NCBI GenBank assembly: GCA_013399115.1 | Contig: VXAA01005623.1 | Coordinates: forward strand, 58,652-122,651 | Source of the DNA: Anseranas semipalmata | Taxonomy: Eukaryota; Chordata; Aves; Anseriformes; Anseranatidae | Length of the DNA: 64,000 nucleotides | Reading direction: 5' to 3' | Shown: in pieces, positions 41,031 through 53,000 of the stretch | Numbering within the stretch: the stretch's first letter is position 1 | Layout: each line of letters begins with the position of its first letter | Position numbers and translations under genes: made by a program | Notes under the pieces: generated by a model | Seen by the model: the letters and a program-made list of their open reading frames with translations, nothing else | What the model was told of the DNA's origin: nothing | The model's database searches: none

Positions 41031-44000
41031 CTAGTGGAGATGACAGTAAGAGACAGAGAAGGCACATATCACCTTGTACTTCCTCTACTTCCTCACAGCT
41101 GCTAAGAAACAGTATTTTTTTTTTTTCCTTGCTCACCCCCCCCCCCCCCCCCTTTTTTTTGTGTGTGTGGGGGGGTGTTGGAGAATTATTTTCAGGAATT
41201 AAGTATGAAAAGTTTGTATCTAAACTGCCAATCCAAATTTAAATTTCTATTCCCAACCAAAAGTCCTCATTTCTGAAGTGAAATGCTTACAAGTGGGTAA
41301 GACACTGTGAAACTGTTAGGGACCTTAGAAAGAGAGCAGAAAGTGAGTGAAACAGGAGAAAAAAGGAGGGACCATAAATTCTGAGGGATCTAGGTACATA
41401 ATAGACAAAATCGGTGGGAAGTACAGAAATGAAGAGATAAAGAAATGAAGAAGAAGGGCAAAATTCAGATGCTTGTATGTTCAGTCATAATTTCTTTACA
41501 CAGCGTTTCTGCCTTTTGATAGTTCTTTGTTAGAACAGCGTTAAAGTAAACACTGGTACTGGGACTCAGTGTAGGTCCGGAGAAGGATGGGACACCATGG
41601 AGGCAGGCTGTTGCTTAGAGGCCTGGCTGGCTCCCACGTGTCTCTGAAGGTAAAGTGGCATTGCTCCGCAGCGTCTAGCACGTAATATTTGATTATCCCA
41701 GTGAAACACTGAGCAATTTTGGGTTGCTATGTTGATGTGTTCTCAGAAAAGGAGTGAAAGAGCTGGTCGTCAGGAAGTGCACACAACGCATCTTCTAATA
41801 ATGAAATTTCTTAAAGTATGTTTCATTTCAGACACTCCCTATCACAAATACATGTGGTTAGTACTAAAATACTGATAGCTTTTGTTTTTATTCTGGCACA
41901 TTCTGACACAGCTTCATATATGTTCTTGCATCTGCTTGGAACAGCTGTTGTTCTCCATTTTGGGTAGATACTACTGTGACATACAAAAAGAGGCAGACTT
42001 CCTTTATGGAAATGGTTTTCAAAATGGGGACAAAGAGACCTGGAGTGAGTCACGGTGTATGTCAGTGATAAGCCACTGACTTCTATTGAAATGTGGGTTG
42101 GTTTCATCACACCAGACTTCAGCCATCTGAAATTTCTAGTCTTAGATTCCTCTACTTACAGTGGAGAGAAATTAGCATCTCCAGAGAGATCTGATCCCAA
42201 CCTAAGAATCATGAGAAGGTGAGATTAATTCAATTCTGGCAATGTCTGTCCCTTTCCATTCTTTTGAGAGAAAGGCTAGATGCTTAGACAAGATGCTTAG
42301 CATTTAAATGGTTATATATAGGTGACTTGAATCAAAATCTCTATCTTTAATGCATGGCCTACTCTAATAATTTGAATGTATTTTCTTCTGAAAAAAAACA
42401 TACTTACCATTGTACTCAGGAAAGCAGATATTCAGATGAACTTTTGTTATTTTCTCTTGAAAGAGGTCTTTTTTGTTTAGAAACAACACAATGGAAGTGG
42501 TTGCAAAGCACTTGTGGTTGCAGATGCTGTTGAACAGCTGAAGGCTTTCATGCATTCTGTTCTGTTGTGATGCAAAAGGTGAACATGAGAGACTGACAAA
42601 TCTCATCCCCATATGTCATTTTTACTGTAATATTCTTTACTGGCAAGAACCCATACAGCATGATAGCCTCTAAATGGTTATCAGGGAACAGGAATAGTTC
42701 TGATATGCCATCAGAGAGTACATTAAAACTTAGCAGCAAAAAGTATTGTTTGTTTCTTCTGACTCACCACTTCTTTATCTTCCACCAGAAACATGTCATA
42801 GGCACTGAGTGCAGCACAGAATATGATGCAAGTAACTCCCTCAAAGCAATGAATCCACTTTTTTCTCTCTGATCGCTGTCCACCCACATCAAACATCCTT
42901 TGCAGAAAAAAGAAATAATATATGTACAATGTAAAGCACTAACTAATAAGGAAGTAGTCATGCTGTTAATATGCAGAGTGCAACTAGAGAGGAATGACAA
43001 TCAAACATCCAGCTTTTCCAATTATTGGTCTATTTCCTTGACCCAACAGGTCAAGGAGAACTATGTGTTATTTATGGCTTTATAGTGGACATAGAATGAA
43101 ACATAAAGGCTTAAATATCTGCATAAAGGAGGTATTTTCAGTATTTTCAGGTGGCACTCTCTGTTGAGGAAGCTCTTCACAAGACCTAAGGGCAGGGCTT
43201 AGCCCTGCAGGCAAGGCTTTTTTCAGGACAGAATTCATACATGAAACATTGACAAAAGACCCTTAAAACCATAATCGTGTTACTTTGTAGTATTGCTTGT
43301 GGTGAACCGATGCATTCATCAATAAGGCATATGATTGGAAGCCAGTCACTATTTGATCCACCAGTTGTGTTTAATTGGCTGGTGTAGATTTATATTTAGT
43401 CATCTATTCATTGTCCATATGTGATCGTTTAGCTAGCTGTATAGCCAGCATCCTCTGTTTGTGCTGGGGTGTCTCTGCCCTATCTGTCTCATTTAGTTGC
43501 TGTTTAAGCAGTAATTCCTGGGGAACAGAAATCTGTTCATTTGTAGAGAGGAAAATGCAGGGCTGTCCTCTACGTTATTTTCCTTCAGCTTTTGGCAGAA
43601 ATTACTGCCTTTGTGGGTAGAATCATATGAACTTTTTATGGACTTTTTATAAGGGGTCCAAAGCCAAATGAGCATAACTAGTTTGGACCTTCAATACAAC
43701 ACAGTTTCGCGCCCAACACAGATGGGCCTTTTGTCAAAATTACCATTGTTCTTCTTAGGACTAGGTTTTGTAATTCCCACTTATATTTGCAGCTATACAA
43801 TGATAAGAGATAGGTCTTTCTCTTCACTATTTTTCTGACATAAAATGTACAAAATGAACATTTTTCAAGTGCATTAGGAAGGAGAAAGAATGTGTTAGAA
43901 GTCAATTTTTTCTATTTCCTTGTGTGCATGACTTTTCCCCCTGCTTCATGTTGTTGAACTTAAACTGTAAAACCTAATCCCCTCTTGCACTCTCCCTTCC

Positions 44001-47000
44001 TTTAAGAAAATGCATTAGGTCTTACATTGTGGATGTATCTCCTGCAGTATCTGAAAATGAAACATAATTCATTTTTTTCTACCAATGAAAATATTGGGAT
44101 TCAATATGAGAAAATTAAGTCAGCAGTAAACAGAGCAAAAGTAATTTGTTACCGAAACACCATTTTTTGCAATATATCGATCGTCTTTTCTTCACCATCA
44201 GCAATGCAGCTGATTGAAACAAAGTTTATTGGTTAACATTTTTCATCCTGCTTAGAAGAAATGAAACCCTTCCCACAGCTAGTGATGAACCATTTTGTTT
44301 GCTGAGGAGCAATTAGAGAAAATGATATTTTTAGTACCTTTCATCTCTTTGTCTGATCTTTGGGTGTCTATAAATATGAATGATTAGGAAATCAGGAAGC
44401 TGTTGTGGAACAAGATTTTGGTAACAGTAACAACATTCTTCCAAACATATCTTCCCTGAGTTCAGCAGGCTTACTGAAGAGTGAGATCAGTATGAATAAA
44501 GCATCTTGACTTTTGGCTGTGGTTAGTGCCCAGAAGTCATTTGCTATTATGTCTTTCTTGATTTGTGGTATGTAACTCCAAAATCAGAGACATGGGAAAA
44601 AAGAAAGCTTCAAAATTTAGTCTGCAGTTAAGTTTCACAAACATACATAATCATATGAATCTGTATTAATTTCCAGCAAGATTGTAGCATATGGGCCTGT
44701 GAATATTCATAAGACATCAGTTAAAATAGGACAAGATCAAGGCCAGAGGCAATGCTTACAGACAGTTTTTATTGTACCAAGCTTAGCTTGCTTAGCTCTT
44801 TTCATGTCAGCCTAGAACTTAAGATATGTGCGTGTAAACTGAAGTCATGCTGTGAGCAGTGTATTTCTGATATTTTTCTTTTACCAAGACAGACAAAGTC
44901 AGTCTTGAAAGCTGTGTATTTTCCGAGCACTACTCTTGGAAAATCTAGCCACAAGTAGGGGACTAGTTGTATATTCATTTGCCTGATTTTAGTGAGACTC
45001 TTCCTAGCTCTTCACTGGAAACTACAGCAGGAGAGAACCCATGGAAATTAGACCTCTTTTTTTTTTTTTTTTTTTTTAATATTTCAGTATGTTCTCAGCT
45101 CTGGAAATCAAAATCAATTAGTGAAATGAACGGAAGAGCACAGGAAAGCTAGATTATGTTAAAACAGCAGAGTAATGACTAAGAAGATAGCAAATAACAA
45201 GTCATGTTGCCTGTGAAACTGCAATTAATTTCCCTGGAGCAGTACTGGAATGTTCACACTTTTACTGCACAGATACAAAATGTTTTTTGCCTCATTCAGT
45301 TCAGAAGAGGGAAAAGTATTTAGTGAATGAGGCATCTGTTCACGATTTCTTTTTATCCATGTTTGGTTTGTGACCCCAAGCCTCACTTAAGTGCATCAAC
45401 CAAAACTCACTCTGAATGTGGAAGTGTTCCTCTCTTTATAGATGTTTCTATGGCACATGTCAAACTAAGTGCAGAGTCATCAGGATCCCCCAGCTGTTTT
45501 GCATTGCTCTGGCAATGCAAAGTAGCTGTAACTGGCTCGTTAAGATGGATTTATTGCTGCTCTGCATCCCTATAGCAGCTCAAAACTCTCAGACTGTTTT
45601 GTAGTGACTTTACCTCATATTACTTAAGTGCCTAAAACCACCAATGAATTTACTCACGTAACACTACAGCGATGCATAATAGAGAGGCTAAACACAGTCT
45701 TTTTGTGTGTGTGTTTTCAATGTTATTAGGATCTTTTCTCTTGTTTACAGGCACTCAGGTAACTTTATTTTCAGTTGTGCTGCATTTAATTCAGACCTAG
45801 ATACAATTCTAATATTTTAAAATTACAACTGGTAGCATTCATGTCTTAGAGGAGTTGCACTCTGATAATTTCCTTCTCCATCCCAATTTAGTTTTAAATC
45901 TTGCATAAACTATGGTTGTAACTCTGAAGGTGCTCAGATTTCCAGTGTACAAAGCTGTCTGAAATAAGTTAATCAGAGGAGAAGGACAGCATGTCTATGG
46001 CATTGCACTATAGTATTTGTTGATAAGTGCTGAATTAGGAAAAGGTTCTTCACCAAGAGGGTGGTCGGGCACTGGAACTGGCTCCCCACAGAAGTGGTCA
46101 CAGCACTGAGTCTGCCGGAGTTCAAGAAGCGTCTGGACAATGCTTTCAGACATATGGTTTGATTTTCAGGTGGTCCTGTGTGGAGCCAGGATTTGGACTC
46201 AATGATCCTTGTAGGTCCCTTCCAACTGGGGATATTCTATGACTAATTTTCAGGAGTGATCAGTATATTTATAAGTGATAATAATTTCTTTGTTGGGCAT
46301 CTACTTCAGAATCTTATTTGTTAAGATTTGTTAAGATTAATCTCAGTTGCATCAAAGCATCTGTGAGGTAGGGTAGATAGTTTGGGAAATGTTTAATTGC
46401 TACAAGAGGAAAAAGTAAGCCCTCTGAAAAATGTAAAGATTGTAATCCTGATACTTCCAAAAACTGTCTAACTCTACAGTTTCTTGACTAGACTACATTC
46501 CTCAGTATGCACTGCAGACTTCAAATTAAAAATTAAATGGAATTCAATCAATAAAGTGGTGTTATAAAACACTGAAATGATCATAATTCATTCAAATATG
46601 TTTTAATATGGAATTATGTTTTTAGTTTGTTCACCAAGCATAACCAAGTCTTAAGTATTTGAAAGTGTTAACTATTTTCAGTCAAATTTCTTAGAGACAT
46701 TATTTTTGAGATTTTTTTCTGAACATTTTGCTTTTCATCTTAAATGAGCATGAAGGCATGCATGTTAATACTGTAATTTCCCATGTGATACGTTATTTTT
46801 TTTTGCCAGCAGTAATGAATTCCAGTGTTAACAGCAGTTATTTCTGTTTCCAAAGGAAGAGCGTGAAAGGTTGAGAGTGCATGCAAATTAGTAGTCATCA
46901 AATATTTTGCATGCTGTTAAGGACATTTAGGTAGGCAAATTTCATAAATGTCACAAACAATTATTCAAATGGAAGCATACAAATAATGCTTTTTAGACAC

Positions 47001-50000
47001 TTACAGATGTAAAACATCCTTTTAGAACCTGATAGTCTGAGATCTCTTAAAAACAGTCCATTATATACTTACAGTTGGAACACAGATACTAAAATATCTT
47101 GCTTTTTTGGCTCTTACAAATTATTAAATAAGAATGGATTCAATAATATCACAATGGGATTACCAATATTATAATAGATCAATGCCTTTGAAAATAAATA
47201 CTTTAAAAAACTAAAACCGCACAAACCTGTCAAATACATCTTTCGTACCTGAAGTTCAAATCCTTGAAGGAAAACTGAGTCTCGATAATCCCAGTTGTTT
47301 TCACTCGGGAGTGCAAAACATCTTGCTCGCTAGGCACATAGTCAGGCATTGCTAACCTATCCAAATCATTCAGGTAACTAAGGAGAGTAAAAAGAAATGG
47401 TGACTAGTGAATTCAAAAGGTGAGCTGAACATGTTGTAGTCACTAATCCATTCATATTGAGCCACTTCCAAATATTTTCTGTAAATTGCACACAAATAAA
47501 ATACTATCTATAAAATATGATCTAGATCCACAATCTAGATCTTATCTTTTATTTTATTTATTTATTTATTTATTTATTTTTATTTTTTTCTTGTATATGG
47601 AAGTGTAATTAATTTAGTTATATATAGTAAACATCTTTCTGAGAATTGGAGTTCAGGAAAATCTATATTTTCCTCAGGGATGCTAAGAAAACACTTTGTC
47701 AGGAAAGAGTTTTTGTCCAGTTGACTTCAGTAAATGCAAATTACCACCACAAGGGAAGAACCCCTGCATCTTCAAAGCAGATTGACTAGAAATTATTGCA
47801 GCATATCAGACTTTTCTGTTGTAATGATATCTTCCTTTCTGAGTGAAAGAGAGGGCTTGAGAGTCTAGGCACCCCAGCAGAAGTTCTCCTGCGGCCTGTG
47901 GAGAAGCCCATGGTGGAGCAGGCCGTCCCCCTGCAGCCCATGGGTACCACACGGAGCAGATCTCCACGCTGCAGCCCCTGGAGGAGCCCACATGGAGCCG
48001 GTTGATGTGGCCTGAAGGAGGCTGCAGCCCATGGAAGCCCTCGCAGGAGCAGGCCCAGGCCAGAGCTGCAGCCCGTGGAGAGGAGCCCACACAGGAGCAG
48101 GAGGCCTGGCGGGAGCTGCCGCCCGTGGGGGAGCCATGTTGGAGCAGTTTGGTCCTGAGGCATGGACCCCGTGGTACGGACCCATATTGGGGCAGTTCTT
48201 GAAGAGCTGCAGCCTGTGGGAAGCCCACGCAGGATCAGTTTGGGAAGGATGGCATCCCGTGGGAGGGACCCCACGTGGAGCAGGGGCAGAGAGTGACCGT
48301 GAAGGAGCGTCTGAGACGAAATGTTATGGACTGACCGCAGCCCCTATTCCCCATTCCCCTGTGCTGCTTGGGGGGAGGAGGTAGAAGAGGGTGGATGGGG
48401 GAAGGTGTTTTTAGTTTGCTTTTAGTTTCTCACTGCTCTAGTCCGCTGCTGATAGGCAATAAATTATATTAATCTTCCTATGCTGAGTCTGTTTTGCCCA
48501 TGACAATTGGTAAGTGATCTCCCTGTCCTTATCTCAGCCCTTGAGCCCTTTCCATTGTATTTTCTCCCCCCTTTTCTTTGAGGACGGGGAGTGAGAGAGC
48601 AGTTGTGGTGGAGTTCAGCTGCCCAGCAGGGTAAAACCACCACAACACGCTAGCATATTAGCTGATAAGCAGGGAATCGTTTTCCTTTTCTGCATTAGTT
48701 TCTTTCTTTTTAGCTGGTAAACAGGAAATCATTTTCCTTTTTCTGCATTATTTTCTTTCTTTCTTTCTCCTTTTCTTTTCTTTTCTTTTCTTTTCTTTTC
48801 TTTTCTTTTCTTTTCTTTTCTTTTCTTTTCTTTTCTTTTCTTTTCTTTTCTTTTCTTTTCTTTTCTTTTCTTAAGAAATGTTTTTCCTTTTACTGACTTG
48901 GTATAGGCTTTTAGTGCTGGGAATTGCAGTATGGCCTATCAGAAAGGATATGGAAAGAAACAGAAGATTGCTCTGCACTTCTATCAGTTATTCCAATCAA
49001 AATACAAAGCTGCCATAAAATAATGCCAAATCAGGTACAAATCAGCACAGACAATATTTTCTGTGTTTAGGTATCCTGCTGAAAGGGTCTGAAGATATGA
49101 CAAGCTGAAAAAAAAATCATGGTATATCCCTTCTGCTATCTAAAAGTGGTGAGTTAACTTCAGTTTGCCTGGCTGCCTGACTCTGATCATGCCTTTATCT
49201 GCTGGATGCAAGTGGTGCCTTACACCTTGTGCAGTTTCCCTGTGCTTGTACCCTTACCCAGTAGGAGGAGCTGCAGCAGCAGCAAAGGCTCAAACTGCAG
49301 ATCTCAGAAGATGAGGATTAAATGAACCTGAGCTGGAACAACCCTCTTCTCCAGTACCAGGGTCAGACTTGTGCACTCCAGGAAAACTCAGACCCAGATG
49401 ACACCTTCCTTCTGGGTCTTGTACATCCTTATGGAGAAAATGGCAGAACAGGACCCCTCAGGGCCTGTGTGGTCTGCAAGAACAGCTGTAGAAGCTATGA
49501 AAACAGGGACTCCTGAAAAATCTAAGCTAACTGACTGCATCTAAACTGTGATCATCTGACTATATAGGGGATTACTGACTCCATCCCATCTGGATCCTGA
49601 CCCTTTGTGAAGTCATAGCTGAGCAGCACTGGTCCCCTCTTACACGTCTGCGACCTCCCAGGCTGCAGAAAGGGAACTGGGGCCATCAGGCTGGAGAGCA
49701 GCTGCAGTACCACTGACCAAGATGGATGCACTCAAAGTACAACTGTAGGTAAAGCCTAGGTAAAAAAAAAAATAGGTAAAACCTAGGCTGCTTTAATTCA
49801 CTTTTTCCCCCATTTTGTCAATCTTAGAATTACCTAGAGACAACAGACCTTTTTTTTTTTTCTTTTAACATTTTAAACAAGCTCACAGAATTTAGTTGTT
49901 ATTTGTTTTTGCTTGCTTTCCTCAGTTAAATGTTTCTAATATATTATTAACAGATTAGCAAAAGGTCTTGTCCTTTTTCAGGTTAATGAGCAATAATTTT

Positions 50001-53000
50001 CACAGATTGCTCTATACGTGAAGGAGAGTTCTTCAGCAATTCTTCCTCAGCAAGGCTTCCTATGCTTTCTGTTACGGTAATAGCTAGATGTTCAACACCA
50101 GCAGTTTATGTCACTTACTAGGCTGCCGAGTCATTGAGCTGGTACTCTGATGCCCTTGCAAAACATGCCTGGATCCCGCTGTCATTCCACAGCTGTTTGA
50201 TGAGTTCTACCAGTTCAGAAGTCATGTCACCATCCTCTAGATTTGTTGCCATGGCACAGAGTTTCCTTTCATCTTCCTAAAGACAAACTTCAGTAAATAT
50301 TATGCAAGCATACCGTGCCCCTTCTTGAAGATGTGCTTGGTTTATAATGAATTGCAGCAGCAGAGAAATTTCTCATTTTTACAATATTTTCCATGTAGCT
50401 GTACTAGCCTGCTCACGTAAGCATCCTTTTACAAACTCACTTCCAGTTAGTTAGTGCCAACATTAGACTTAAATTATGATGGAAAGTTTTCTGGTTTTTA
50501 TTGTTTTCTTCAGACAAAGGCTCAGTTTCATCTTACCACAGGTGTTCACAAAAGGTCTGACTTTGAAGGAAGGCTTGTGTTGTAAGAGAGAACAGCAAAT
50601 TATCAAAAATGAGATTAAAAAAGATAAACATATTATGACTATATTAATGCAGAAATATATAGATAAACAACATTTTGAATATATTTGGAAGAAGAATTTT
50701 CTAGCTCTAGAGCACAGTGAGCAAAGTGAATACAAGTAATGAATGAATTTCCTGTCTGGTTTTTTTTTGTTTGTTTGTTTGTTTGTTTGTTTGTTTTTCC
50801 CTTGGGGAAGAAGAAACCTGTAATTGAAACAAATCCCAAATATTTAATATGTATTATTCTCTAATTTCTTCCTTTTGCAGTCAATTCAAAAATACTTCAA
50901 GTAATCTATTACATTAAAAATATTTCTTTTCAGTGGTTAATGGCTTAGGAATGCACTGTAAATAAAATGCATGATTAAAATAGGGTCATTTGATACACTG
51001 TCACAGCAGTGGGTAATTATAGAGTGTAACTCCTTCCTAGCCATATAAGTAGACAACTGAAGAGACTTGCAGTCAATAGTTGTAAAAGTAGAAATGAATT
51101 CTGACAGACCCTGTTTTGCCAGGGAGTGTTTTATTCAAAAGTAGAAAACATCTACACAATAATGTGTAACAAATTATTTTAGGAATGTTGTATATCTTTA
51201 TGTTTCATTAGAAATTGCAGTTTCTGGAAACTCTGTGCAAGTCAGAGACTGATCAAAAGTAAAACACTGCAGGTTTTCTAAAATACTGGTTAAATTAAGT
51301 TAGAATGGAGAAAAGAAGGGGAAAAATAGAGACTTACCTTCATTTAAAGAAAAAGGAGAGCAGTAAAATTGCCCTTGTACATTTAAAAAAAAAAAAAAAA
51401 ACTCCATTCTACACCCCTATATTGTATGTCAGTGCTGTGATCAGCAGACCTGACTCATGATTTCTTGTGTATGCCCCTCATTAGACTTCAGGGCTGCTCT
51501 CCAGGGTGCACACTTGTTCAGCTTATAGATAAGAGTTGGAAAGTACTCTCCTTGACGATATCACATATCATTTAATGATTATAGCTGTTCTTCTACATTA
51601 CTGTATTTGCTGGTTGAGTAGTGCATAATGAGAAGCCTCAAGCTCGGAGCCTCCCAGTAAATGTTCATTGGTTATTATGGGTTATTATGCAAAAGGTGGC
51701 AACTGTGGATGTTGTTCCTTACGTAGAAAAGGAAGATAGCAGAGGAGTTTATCATAGCCCTAGTTTATATAATGTATTGTTTGTCTCTGGTATTTAAACA
51801 TTATGATTTCCATGCTAAAAACAGATTTCAATGCCACTTTAGGGAAGGAAAAAGAAAGCAGATCAGTTGTTGCTCAAAACTGCATGCTTAGGCACTTTCA
51901 GAATCACTAAGTGGTATTTACAGGCAGTCAAGGAACATGGATAAACCAACTGCTTTCAGGGCCCAAGACAAGCCTAGTCAACGCCTAAATGACTTTAGGC
52001 AGCTAATTCTGGACCAGAACTCAGCAAGAACAAAGTCCAGCTGAAATCAAGCTTTATATCAAAACAACTCAAACTTATGTATGTCTCATGATTTTACAGA
52101 AAATGTAAGCTAACTTTGTTTTTGGAAGAAGGCTCAACGTTTAGTAAATATGATTGAAATTTCCAGATTCTTTACAACTCACATCCAGGTTGCTCTTCTG
52201 TGATTCTGGGGGAAAAGCAGGCAGGCACTGCAAATGTTTTATACAGGCGTAGTTGACTGTAAGAGTGGTCTTACTGTGCTATCAGTGATAAACTTGCAAT
52301 ATCTGTTTTTCTTCTGCACTTGGTTGTATATCACAGAATCACAGAATCATTTAGGTTGGAAAAGACCTTCAAGATCACCTAGTCCAACCTATGACCTAAC
52401 ACTAACAAGCCATCCACAAGACCATGTCACTAAGCTCTACATCTAAATGTCTTTTAAATACATCCAGGGATGGTGAATCGACCACTTCCCTGGACAGCCT
52501 GTTCCAATGCCTCACAACCCTTTCAGTAAAGAAGTTTTTCCTAATATCTAACCTAAACCTCCCATGGCGCAACTTTAGCCCTTTCCCCCTCGTCCTATCA
52601 CCTGGCACGTGGGAGAAGAGACCAATCCCCACCTCGCTACAGCCTCCTTTAAGGTGCCTGTAGAGAGCGATCAGGTCGCCCCTGAGCCTCCTCTTCTCCA
52701 GGCTAAACAACCCCAGCTCCCTCAGCTGCTCCTCATAAGACTTGTTCTCCAGACCCCTCACCAGTTTCGTTGCCCTTCNCTGGCCACACTGTTCCTGATA
52801 CAAGCCAGGATGCTGTTGGCCTTCTTGGTCACCTGAGCACACTGCTGGCTCATATTCAGCTGGCTATCCACCAATACTCCCAGGTCCTTCTCTGCCAGGC
52901 AGCTTTCCAGCCACTCATCCCCCAGCCTGTAGCGCTGCTTGGGGTTGTTGTGCCCCAGGTGCAGGACCCGGCACTTGGCCTTGTTGAACTTCATACAGTT

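Larger units (their letters stand above)
47378..50118 (-). other. GNAT3 intron 4
   Basis: 2741 bp, GT-AG. Nearly half is repeat: TTTA microsatellite, LTR-like element, 52-bp duplication and (TTTTC)20. Confidence 0.92.

Noticed and set aside
43036..43058. Inverted motif CCTTGACC-n5-GGTCAAGG resembling nuclear-receptor half-sites
   Set aside because: An isolated short palindrome in an intron; expected by chance at this scale.
47786..48384. Several 100-160-codon frames on both strands
   Set aside because: Produced by the GC-rich repeated units of the LTR-like element.
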